From the NCBI GenBank assembly GCA_900545175.1, contig UQYF01000017.1:1-53664 (forward strand): a DNA stretch of 53,664 nucleotides. The letters are read 5' to 3'. A program made the position numbers and the translations under genes. Below are positions 36,033 to 43,092 of this stretch, piece after piece. Each line of letters begins with the position of its first letter. Position 1 is the stretch's first letter. A model generated the notes under the pieces. It did no database searches, was not told where the DNA came from, and saw only the letters and a list, made by a program, of their open reading frames with translations. This stretch comes from an uncultured Eubacteriales bacterium (GTDB lineage Bacteria > Bacillota > Clostridia > Lachnospirales > Lachnospiraceae).

Positions 36033-36926
36033 CTATCCTCTCTGACCTTCCAACTTATCAAGGTAGTATTTTTCTATAACCTTCTCAGGCGTTATAGTGC
36101 TCATTGAATATACCATATCAAGTCCGGCTGTTCTGTTCACTGCAATATACCCATCCGATGCCAGTTTATCGAGATAAAAATTCAGGGCAACACGGTTTAA
36201 GTTATATATTTTTCCGGGAAGCATATCGCCCTTTAATAATGTATCAATGCTCACACTGTCCGTCTTCTCATTTTCAAAATATCTTCTTATAAGGAATAAC
36301 ACTGCCATATCCGGAAGTATCTCCTGCGCCGGCATATATTTTTTGTATGTAATGCCATTTCTTTTTAAAAGAGTAAGCTCCGAAAAAGGACTTACCTTCT
36401 TCTCTTCCGGGTCATAGTCCACATTCTTGTCTCTCGAATACATATTTATTATAGCAGTCACATCTGCCAGAACAGAGCTTTCCGGAAGCTCCTGCTGCAT
36501 TGAATATGCTTTCAGCTCACGCATCAGTACATCACAAAGCTCATCCTTGGTATACTCTTCATTGCCTATTTTATTAAAAAATACATACCAGCTTGTAGCA
36601 AGCTCTGCGTTGCATGCGATACCGGCATGTATAAGCCACATCGTAAATATATCTTCAAAGTAGGCATCATATTCCTTTATAAGCCTTCCCATAGCGCTCA
36701 ACCTGACTTCACCCTTACTCTCAGCCGTAACGCCGCCTGCTCTCAGCCAATAACGGATTGCTTTCGCCATATTAGTGCCGACACCAAGCGCATCCGCACC
36801 CGCATACTCGGAAAAAACCTTTGGGTTGTCAGACACAGCCTTAAGTCCCTTTGCAAGCCAGCCCTCTCTAAGTATAAATGTCTCATGACCTTTCAGTCTT
36901 ATCTTCCTAACAGTCTGTTCCGACAT
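36033..36926 (-). CDS. sspB: SspB-like DUF4007 protein
   Basis: A 297-residue protein with the DUF4007 opening LKGHETFILREGWLAKGL and LGVGTNMAKAIRYWLRAGG. A second helical domain follows (residues ~200-297). In characterised systems SspB nicks one DNA strand to allow sulfur insertion. The chosen start is the ATG at 36926 (MSEQTVRK) with GAGGA five bases upstream; in-frame ATGs at 36944 and 36938 have no comparable SD. It follows sspD after about 110 bp. Confidence 0.82.
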   Translation of the reverse strand: MSEQTVRKIRLKGHETFILREGWLAKGLKAVSDNPKVFSEYAGADALGVGTNMAKAIRYWLRAGGVTAESKGEVRLSAMGRLIKEYDAYFEDIFTMWLIHAGIACNAELATSWYVFFNKIGNEEYTKDELCDVLMRELKAYSMQQELPESSVLADVTAIINMYSRDKNVDYDPEEKKVSPFSELTLLKRNGITYKKYMPAQEILPDMAVLFLIRRYFENEKTDSVSIDTLLKGDMLPGKIYNLNRVALNFYLDKLASDGYIAVNRTAGLDMVYSMSTITPEKVIEKYYLDKLEGQRG

Positions 36927-37037
36927 AATTTTCCTCATTTCCATAAATTCTCTTTAGATATTTACAAATTCTATATTCATCTGCAAAACTGCTCAAATAA
37001 TATCAGGCTCAATGACTCAGGCAGAACTTGATATATT

Positions 37038-38762
37038 TTATGTTCTCTTAACAGCAAGAACCTTCTTCATGTAGCAGCCGGAATTAAAATGGTTCACACA
37101 TTCGGCACATCTGACACATTTATCATCATCTATATGATATCTGCTGCTGCCATCTGCACTGCTCTCAATCCTTATTGCGCCATGCTTACATACGCCTTCA
37201 CACGCGCGGCAGCCCATACACAGCTGATACTTGGTGAGCTGACACTTCACCTTCTCTTCTGCCGCATCGACAGTCTTTGCTCCGTCTATATGGAAATCAA
37301 GTATCGTAACCTTGAGCAGTGATGTTCCTTTTCTTCCCTGAAGTCTCAAAATCTGAACACCTTTACGGTTAAGCACATACACTTCACCAAGACGTGCATT
37401 CCCCATATTAAAATCAAGATATCCGAAGGGCTTAAAAAGCTCATACAGTTCATCCTCTATAGGCCTTAAAAGCTCATAATTAAAGCTGTTCTCCTCAAGT
37501 GCACATGGCTTAAAGCTCACAATGGCATTGTCGGCATAAGCAATTCCATTCCCTCCCTGTCTTGCCTTCCATTTTCCGCTGCTTACATATTCCTCGGCAT
37601 CGGGCTTTCCTATGCTTTTTGCAAAATTGACCAAAAATTCCTGCCATCTGCCATATTGCTCAGGCATATATATCTTAGATAAGAATTCCGACCATACACT
37701 ATTATTAGGACAGCAAAAACAGCCGACTCTGGCATAGCCGTAAGTGTAAGCTTCATTAAAATCAATCCGGCGCTTAAGTATGTATAGCCAGACATCAAAA
37801 TCCATCCAGTCGATAGCCGGTGAGACTGTATTCTGCTTAGAAATCTTACGTCCCTGCGTCTCCCTCTCATACTTGCTTCTGCTTGCAGACTCGCTGCGCC
37901 TTATGCCATAAAAAGCTAGTATCCTCGTCTTATCTTTAAAAAGTGCTGTGAGCTTCCTGTTGATAGCTCCTGTCTTAAAAATTGTACAACACCAGCGCAT
38001 AACACGGCTTGGAGGGCCTATCAGCTCACACAGCTCGGAAAAATTCTTCTCTTTGTTCCTTGAAGATAGCACCGGTGTCATAGGATGTGCCTTCTTGAAC
38101 CGCTTTACATACTCCTCTGTCTTAGGAAACTCCAGCGTAGTATCACCGAATATATGCAGTATCTTAGGATTACTGAGCGCTCTCATTACCAGATCTGATG
38201 TTACCGTGGAATCTTTGCCTCCTGAAAACGACACGAACATATCCTTAGTATCATATTCCGATGCGACTTCCCTTATATAATCTAATGCCTCCTGCGTTAT
38301 CTCGTCATAACGCATTTCATTGCATTGTATAAAACGCACAATGTATTTCTCAAAATTATTATTCCTGTTGCTCTCCTCATATCGGTCAAGCTGTTCCCTT
38401 ATGCTGTCAATCTCCTCGCCTGAAAGCTTCGCAAGCCGCCCTACGTTAAAACGCTTCAACCTGCCATCTATAAGATAATAATTTCCCGATGTATTCCACA
38501 CAGAAGATTCGATATACTTAAGAGGTTCATTCTCTAAAATTTCATACAAAAGTCTCTCTTTCGGAAAGACAGGTCTTAGGTCAGAAGCTATACGCTTGCA
38601 CTCTGCATGGCAGACAGGGCATATCTGTTCATACACGGGAACATTGCATTCTGTGCAGTAGTAGATATCTGATACTCCCTCCACATGCTCTCTGCTTTTA
38701 CATTCATCGCAATAATTCTTTGACAATTCTATATTGTGTACTGTGCATCTGTAGCGCCTCAT
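37038..38762 (-). CDS. sspD: SspD-like PAPS-reductase/ATP-pyrophosphatase with zinc and ferredoxin modules
   Basis: A 574-residue protein. The N-terminus holds paired Cys motifs (YCDEC, CTEC, CPVC at ~18-55) that look like zinc ribbons. The ATP-pyrophosphatase motif SGGKDS is at 180-185, with RWCCTIFKTG (~260) and GCFCCPNN (~345) as in PAPS-reductase/DndC relatives. The C-terminal ~60 residues carry two 4Fe-4S ferredoxin motifs (CMGCRACEGVC and CVRCAEC). It probably adenylates the DNA phosphate and transfers sulfur. The ATG overlaps the upstream HTH gene stop (ATGA). The Zn and 2x[4Fe-4S] extensions make it longer than a plain PAPS reductase. Confidence 0.83.
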   Translation of the reverse strand: MRRYRCTVHNIELSKNYCDECKSREHVEGVSDIYYCTECNVPVYEQICPVCHAECKRIASDLRPVFPKERLLYEILENEPLKYIESSVWNTSGNYYLIDGRLKRFNVGRLAKLSGEEIDSIREQLDRYEESNRNNNFEKYIVRFIQCNEMRYDEITQEALDYIREVASEYDTKDMFVSFSGGKDSTVTSDLVMRALSNPKILHIFGDTTLEFPKTEEYVKRFKKAHPMTPVLSSRNKEKNFSELCELIGPPSRVMRWCCTIFKTGAINRKLTALFKDKTRILAFYGIRRSESASRSKYERETQGRKISKQNTVSPAIDWMDFDVWLYILKRRIDFNEAYTYGYARVGCFCCPNNSVWSEFLSKIYMPEQYGRWQEFLVNFAKSIGKPDAEEYVSSGKWKARQGGNGIAYADNAIVSFKPCALEENSFNYELLRPIEDELYELFKPFGYLDFNMGNARLGEVYVLNRKGVQILRLQGRKGTSLLKVTILDFHIDGAKTVDAAEEKVKCQLTKYQLCMGCRACEGVCKHGAIRIESSADGSSRYHIDDDKCVRCAECVNHFNSGCYMKKVLAVKRT

Positions 38763-38974
38763 TCACTCCTCCTAAATCTTTCCGGACTGACGTTAAGATA
38801 GCTGCACAATTCCAAAAATTCCACAGCATCAAGCTCCTTACCATTTCCACATTCTAATCTATCCGCCGATATTGCAGTATCATGCTCAATCTGCGTTACA
38901 GATATATGATTTTCTTTTATATAACACGCAATCTGCTGCGTCACGGTCTGTCTGTCCACCTTATATATCTCCAT
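38759..38974 (-). CDS. Small XRE-like HTH at the head of the ssp operon
   Basis: A 71-residue protein with a short helix-turn-helix (HISVTQIEHDTAISADRLE, ~23-42) and no further domain. Its stop overlaps the sspD start by four bases (ATGA), so it is the first gene of the operon and probably autoregulates it. The ATG at 38974 has no SD; the GTG at 38959 has GGAGA about eight bases upstream and may be the true start (66 residues). A perfect palindrome at 39011-39024 is a candidate operator. Confidence 0.7.
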   Translation of the reverse strand: MEIYKVDRQTVTQQIACYIKENHISVTQIEHDTAISADRLECGNGKELDAVEFLELCSYLNVSPERFRRSE

Positions 38975-39010
38975 TCAAATCGGGTGATATTTTTTGTTTA
39001 ATATTCATTC

Positions 39011-39024
39011 TTCTTATATAAGAA
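39011..39024. promoter_or_regulatory. Perfect 14-bp palindrome upstream of the ssp operon
   Basis: TTCTTATATAAGAA, about 37 bp before the HTH start, in AT-rich DNA. Related half-sites (TTCTAAGAAT at about 39109) occur nearby. Candidate operator. Confidence 0.45.
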
Positions 39025-39156
39025 TCAATGTATATATCTTCTTTAAATCACAGAATTTAATTCTATTATAGTCTTTAGTTTTAAGAATTACAACACAATA
39101 ATTCTGTATTTCTAAGAATAATTTGACCTCTATCTTTTACTGGGATATTATAGAAA

Positions 39157-39205
39157 AGGAATATTTTCTTCATGCCATTTTTTATAATACTAAGAAAATA
39201 TTCCT
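39157..39205. repeat. 14-bp-arm inverted repeat in the ssp-XRE divergent region
   Basis: AGGAATATTTTCTT (39157-39170) and AAGAAAATATTCCT (39192-39205), 21 bp apart. No T-run. The 400-bp gap 38975-39374 otherwise holds AT-rich promoter-like DNA. Confidence 0.6.
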
Positions 39206-39374
39206 ATTATGAACAAAATCATGTTATTAAAATATATCTAAAGGATTACATTAAGAATAAATAAGACTAAAACAACAATACTTATGGTAAAATATGCTTT
39301 CATGAAATAGTTGAAATTTTTCTTAAAATCAACTTCATGGTATGTAGCATGCATATTCCAAATTGGAGGAATAA

Positions 39375-39704
39375 ATGAAAAATGAGATGATAGCAAAGGT
39401 CTTAAAAGAGCTTCGCAGGAAAAATTCCATGACTGTACATGATGTAGTAGTCAAGCTCGGAGATAAGTCGATAAATATAGCCGATAAAACCTTATACGGC
39501 TGGGAGAGCGGACAGGCACAGCCCGATGCCGATACACTGTTAATCCTGTGCGAAATATATCAGGTCGATGATATCCTAAGCACATTCGGCTACAAAGAAA
39601 ACCTGTCAATTAACGCAACAGAGTATGAAAAAAAGGTCATATCCGCATTGAGAGAGCATCCGGAAATGGTACCCGCAATCAACAAATTGTTAGATATTGA
39701 ATAA
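39375..39704 (+). CDS. XRE-family HTH regulator divergent from the ssp operon
   Basis: A 109-residue protein with an N-terminal Cro/CI HTH (~7-62: LKELRRKNSMTVHDVVVKL, then KTLYGWESGQAQPDADTLLI) and a C-terminal helical tail (YEKKVISALREHPEMV). TTGGAGGAATAAATG gives a clear SD. Divergent placement suggests it may regulate the ssp operon as well as itself. The DVVVKLGDKSINIADKTLYGWE form is a phage-like XRE variant. Confidence 0.82.
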   Translation: MKNEMIAKVLKELRRKNSMTVHDVVVKLGDKSINIADKTLYGWESGQAQPDADTLLILCEIYQVDDILSTFGYKENLSINATEYEKKVISALREHPEMVPAINKLLDIE

Positions 39705-39708
39705 CAAA

Positions 39709-39745
39709 AAATCCGCATGGACTCAATTCCATGCGGATTATCTTT
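39709..39745 (+). terminator. Terminator after the XRE gene
   Basis: AATCCGCATGG pairs with CCATGCGGATT, then ATCTTTTAATT. A-rich upstream, so it may also stop transcription from the right. Confidence 0.75.
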
Positions 39746-39830
39746 TAATTTATGGCATAATGTATATCATTTTCTATGACATATATGTATATCACAAGTG
39801 TAAATGGTATGTGTGCCATTAATATTCTAA

Positions 39831-40850
39831 TTAGTTGTTGATGAGCTTATCATCCTCATTGTTCCAGCTGTAAAGCTTACGAATCTCAGCTCCAACCTTC
39901 TCTGACGGATGCTCTGCTGCTAAGTTTCTCATAGCACGGAAATGAGCCTGACCACCTGCGCTTGACATATCAAGTAAGAAGTCTTTAGCGAATGTACCAT
40001 CCTGGATATCCTTAAGAATCTTCTTCATAGTCTTCTTAGTCTCTTCTGTGATAAGCTTAGGTCCTGTGATGTAATCACCGTACTCAGCTGTATTAGAGAT
40101 AGAATATCTCATTCCTGAGAAACCTGACTGATAGATAAGGTCAACGATGAGCTTCATCTCATGGATACACTCAAAGTATGCATTTCTCTCATCATAGCCT
40201 GCCTCAACAAGTGTCTCAAAACCAGCCTGCATAAGTGCACATACACCGCCGCAAAGAACTGCCTGCTCACCGAATAGGTCTGTCTCTGTCTCTGTTCTGA
40301 AGGTTGTCTCAAGAACACCTGCTCTTGCACCACCGATAGCAAGTGCATAAGCGAGTGCAAGGTCAAGAGCCTTACCTGTTGCATCCTGATGTACGGCAAC
40401 GAGACAAGGAACACCCTTACCTGCCTGATACTCACTTCTTACTGTATGTCCAGGTCCCTTAGGAGCTATCATTGTTACATCAACGCCCTTAGGTGGTACA
40501 ATCTGTCCGAAATGGATATTGAAACCATGAGCGAACATAAGCATATTGCCCGGCTCAAGATTTGGCTCAATTGACTCCTTGTAAAGCTTAGCCTGAAGCT
40601 CATCATTGATGAGAATCATAATAATGTCTGCTCTCTTAGCTGCCTCTGCTGCTGTATATACTTCAAAGCCCTGAGCCTCTGCCTTAGCCCATGACTTGCT
40701 CCCCTCGTAGAGACCGATAATAACTTTACAACCTGAATCCTTAGCGTTAAGCGCATGTGCATGACCCTGTGAGCCATAGCCGATAACTGCGATTGTCTTA
40801 CCATCAAGTAAGGAAAGATTACAGTCTTCCTGATAATAAATCTTTGCCAT
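39831..40850 (-). CDS. ilvC: Ketol-acid reductoisomerase
   Basis: A 339-residue class I enzyme, catalysing the second step of valine and isoleucine synthesis with NADPH. Rossmann motif IGYGSQGHAHALN, APKGPGHTVRSEYQAG, and metal ligands in ETDLFGEQAVLCGG and AYFECIHEMKLIVDL. Full length. The start ATG at 40850 follows AGGAGGA. It lies 53 bp downstream of the acetolactate synthase small subunit, in one operon. Confidence 0.96.
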   Translation of the reverse strand: MAKIYYQEDCNLSLLDGKTIAVIGYGSQGHAHALNAKDSGCKVIIGLYEGSKSWAKAEAQGFEVYTAAEAAKRADIIMILINDELQAKLYKESIEPNLEPGNMLMFAHGFNIHFGQIVPPKGVDVTMIAPKGPGHTVRSEYQAGKGVPCLVAVHQDATGKALDLALAYALAIGGARAGVLETTFRTETETDLFGEQAVLCGGVCALMQAGFETLVEAGYDERNAYFECIHEMKLIVDLIYQSGFSGMRYSISNTAEYGDYITGPKLITEETKKTMKKILKDIQDGTFAKDFLLDMSSAGGQAHFRAMRNLAAEHPSEKVGAEIRKLYSWNNEDDKLINN

Positions 40851-40903
40851 TTTAATATCCTCCTGAATATAAAAAGTATTTCTATGTAGTTGCGCGGCGA
40901 TAA

Positions 40904-41389
40904 CTACGCAATGACACCTCTCTTAAGTCCCGTGAGTCCCGTTCTTGCTAAATCAAGAATCTCATAGCCGTCTAACAGTCCAAGGAACGCTGTAAGCTTA
41001 GCCTCATTTCCGGTAAGCTCTATCATAACGCTATCCGGTGCTACATCAACAATCTTCGCACGGAAAACCTCTGCAACAGTGATAACCTGTGTCCGCTCCT
41101 TCGCATCACACTTCACTCTGCAAAGAATAAGCTCTCTGCAAACGGATGCGCCCTCCGGAAGAACCTCTATCTTCTTCACATCAATAAGCTTCGAAAGCTG
41201 CTTCTCAATCTGGTCAAGGACATCATCCTCACCTGAAGCTGCGACAGTCATTCTTGATACTGAAGGATTCTCTGTAACACCTACAGTAAGACTGTCGATA
41301 TTGTAACCTCTGCGGCTGAAAAGTCCGGCTATTCTGCTAAGCACTCCGGCTTCGTTCTCAACCAACAGCGAAAATACTCTCTGTCTCAT
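40904..41389 (-). CDS. ilvN: Acetolactate synthase small (regulatory) subunit
   Basis: A 161-residue regulatory subunit with an N-terminal ACT domain (VFSLLVENEAGVLSRIAGLF, SRRGYNIDSLTVGVT) and the usual C-terminal half (VELTGNEAKLTAFLGLL). It gives valine feedback to the catalytic subunit, which is not in this window. Start at the ATG at 41389 with GGAGG five bases upstream; the ORF extends further only through the SD. A consensus promoter lies at 41434-41462, and the short leader shows no T-box. Confidence 0.93.
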   Translation of the reverse strand: MRQRVFSLLVENEAGVLSRIAGLFSRRGYNIDSLTVGVTENPSVSRMTVAASGEDDVLDQIEKQLSKLIDVKKIEVLPEGASVCRELILCRVKCDAKERTQVITVAEVFRAKIVDVAPDSVMIELTGNEAKLTAFLGLLDGYEILDLARTGLTGLKRGVIA

Positions 41390-41433
41390 AAGCACCTCCA
41401 TAACTATCATCCGTATGTCGGACGTTACATAGT

Positions 41434-41462
41434 ATTTTAACAATTGAATTTTGATTTGTCAA
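41434..41462 (-). promoter_or_regulatory. Promoter of ilvN-ilvC
   Basis: TTGACA (41457-41462), 17-bp spacer, TAAAAT (41434-41439). Predicted leader about 38 nt. Confidence 0.8.
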
Positions 41463-41553
41463 CAGAAATCACTATAATACTTTAAAACATTAAAACAGAA
41501 AAAATTCACACAAATAAACTATCATTACATTTTCCATGACAAGATTCGTGGGG

Positions 41554-41664
41554 CAAAGCATGCTTATCTTTCTATTATATACGCCACCGAAGCCGGCATA
41601 CCTCCATGTATACATTGCTTCTAAAGCAGCATCCATGCTGCTTTTGGCTTGAAAACATGCTTTG
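41554..41664 (-). ncRNA. Possible structured RNA or structured repeat element
   Basis: Closing 9-bp arms CAAAGCATG/CATGCTTTG at the two ends (41656-41664 and 41554-41562). Inside are a hairpin AAAGCAGCAT/ATGCTGCTTT (41623-41644) and a second TATGCC/GGCGTA stem (about 41576-41606). Together they draw a three-way junction. It lies between the permease stop and the ilvN promoter. It might be a 3' UTR, an unannotated RNA or a degraded mobile repeat. I match it to no known family. Confidence 0.4.
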
Positions 41665-41721
41665 ACATCCGAATCCTGATAATATTTTTTCATAAAGTTC
41701 ACTTATATTTTTTAAAAATAT

Positions 41722-42909
41722 TTATTCATCACCACTATGGATTTCTCCACTTGTAGAATCAATCTGTGCAGTTGCAGCTGACGTATTTTCTCTGACCGGC
41801 TTGTTTTCCCTGTTCACAACAGCTTCCCTTATGAATTTATATGCCACAGACATCACAGGAACAGCAAACATTATTCCAAGTATTCCGAATGCACCGCCTC
41901 CGACTGTAACAGCAAATATTACCCATATACCAGGAAGCTCTAACGATGACCCTACAACTCTTGGATATATAAGATTAGTCTCAATCTGCTGCAGCACTAC
42001 AAGATATACTATGAACATGACTGCCTTAACAGGAGAGATTATGGCAAGAAGTATAAATGCCACCGCTCCTCCGATATACGCTCCTGCCACAGGAATAAGC
42101 GCCGTAACCGCTATAACAGTACTTATAAGCAGAGCATAATCAAATCTGAATATAACCATTCCTATGTAGCACAAGCCACCGAGAATAAGTGCCTCAATAC
42201 ACTGTCCGGAAATATATCTTCTGAATGTATCTGATGTCACAACAGCAAGTTTTGCGAGCTTATCATAGAGCTTAGGAAGACTGACCTTAACTGTCCTTGA
42301 TATCTGGCTTATCAGCTTCTCCTTATATACAAGAATATTTGCTGATATTACAACCGCCATTATTATATTAAACATAAAGCTCACGATATTGCTCATAAAT
42401 GATACTACCTGCGGCACCATATTCCCTATGTACGTCAGTGCTTTATTGGCAAATTGCTCTATATTGTTCGAAAAGCTTGCCACAAAGCTGTTAATGTCCA
42501 CAGAATCAAAATCATACTTTACAGTAATGTCATTGACCATCTTCTGGAACTGTTCTATATATGTGCTCCAGTTATTCACAAACTTGGCTATGCTGTTTGC
42601 CAGCTCAGGTATCACGAAAGCGAGCAAAGCCACAATAATAAGAATGAATATAAAGTACGATAAAATAATCGAAATCGGCTTGGCAGGCTTATTGTTTTTC
42701 TTAAAAACAAACCTCACAAGGAGCTTTTGTATAGGCACCATAAGCATATTCAGAATAAATGCCATGAAAATACCTATCCAGAATGGCATAAGTATTCTCC
42801 CTATCAATGCCAATTTGCCCGAAATGCTTCCTGCATTTAACACCGCAAACATTACAAGCCCTGCAAAAGCTATTATCAGACAGGATTTTTTTATACTATA
42901 ATTTTTCAA
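41722..42909 (-). CDS. AI-2E family permease (PerM-like)
   Basis: A 395-residue polytopic membrane protein with about eight spans. Typical elements: the FWIGIFMAFILNMLM segment near the N-terminus, the large central extracytoplasmic region (~95-165), and the C-terminal IPVAGAYIGGAVAFI, QQIETNLIYPRVVGSSLELPG, FGILGIMFAVPV motifs. Members include AI-2 exporters and Na+/H+ antiporters; the substrate here is unknown. It starts with TTG, preceded by the strong SD GAGGAGGAG seven bases upstream. A promoter and a tandem 24-bp repeat lie upstream. Confidence 0.85.
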   Translation of the reverse strand: MKNYSIKKSCLIIAFAGLVMFAVLNAGSISGKLALIGRILMPFWIGIFMAFILNMLMVPIQKLLVRFVFKKNNKPAKPISIILSYFIFILIIVALLAFVIPELANSIAKFVNNWSTYIEQFQKMVNDITVKYDFDSVDINSFVASFSNNIEQFANKALTYIGNMVPQVVSFMSNIVSFMFNIIMAVVISANILVYKEKLISQISRTVKVSLPKLYDKLAKLAVVTSDTFRRYISGQCIEALILGGLCYIGMVIFRFDYALLISTVIAVTALIPVAGAYIGGAVAFILLAIISPVKAVMFIVYLVVLQQIETNLIYPRVVGSSLELPGIWVIFAVTVGGGAFGILGIMFAVPVMSVAYKFIREAVVNRENKPVRENTSAATAQIDSTSGEIHSGDE

Positions 42910-42936
42910 TATTACTCCTCCTCTTAATTTTTTCTA

Positions 42937-42965
42937 ATCATAACACTACAATAACTATTTATCAA
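42937..42965 (-). promoter_or_regulatory. Promoter of the AI-2E permease gene
   Basis: TTGATA (42960-42965), 17-bp spacer, TATGAT (42937-42942). Confidence 0.6.
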
Positions 42966-43012
42966 CTTATTATTTATACTCTGCTGACACTTATTATTTA
43001 TACTCTGCTGAC
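42965..43012. repeat. Tandem duplication of 24 bp
   Basis: Two exact head-to-tail copies beginning ACTTATTATTTATACTCTGC at 42965 and 42989, directly upstream of the permease promoter. Confidence 0.9.
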
Positions 43013-43027
43013 ATCCTGTAACCCAAA

Positions 43028-43061
43028 AATGCCCCCGGCAGCGATTTCTGCCGGTGGCATT
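43028..43061 (-). terminator. Terminator of the pectate lyase gene
   Basis: AATGCC-ACCGGCAG and CTGCCGGGGGCATT arms around a 6-base loop, then TTTTTGGG on the minus strand. 31 bp after the stop. Confidence 0.8.
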
Positions 43062-43092
43062 TTCTTGTAATGACTCAGAATTACCGTCATTA

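Noticed and set aside
39157..39205. Intrinsic terminator in the ssp-XRE gap
   Set aside because: A/T-only stem and no T-run; placed in a divergent promoter region where no transcript should end.
41390..41460. T-box or other leader for the ilvN-ilvC operon
   Set aside because: The predicted leader is only ~38 nt and lacks a T-box sequence.
41490..41702. 70-residue ORF after the permease gene
   Set aside because: No SD, and the stretch is dominated by the three-stem element; better explained as structured non-coding DNA.
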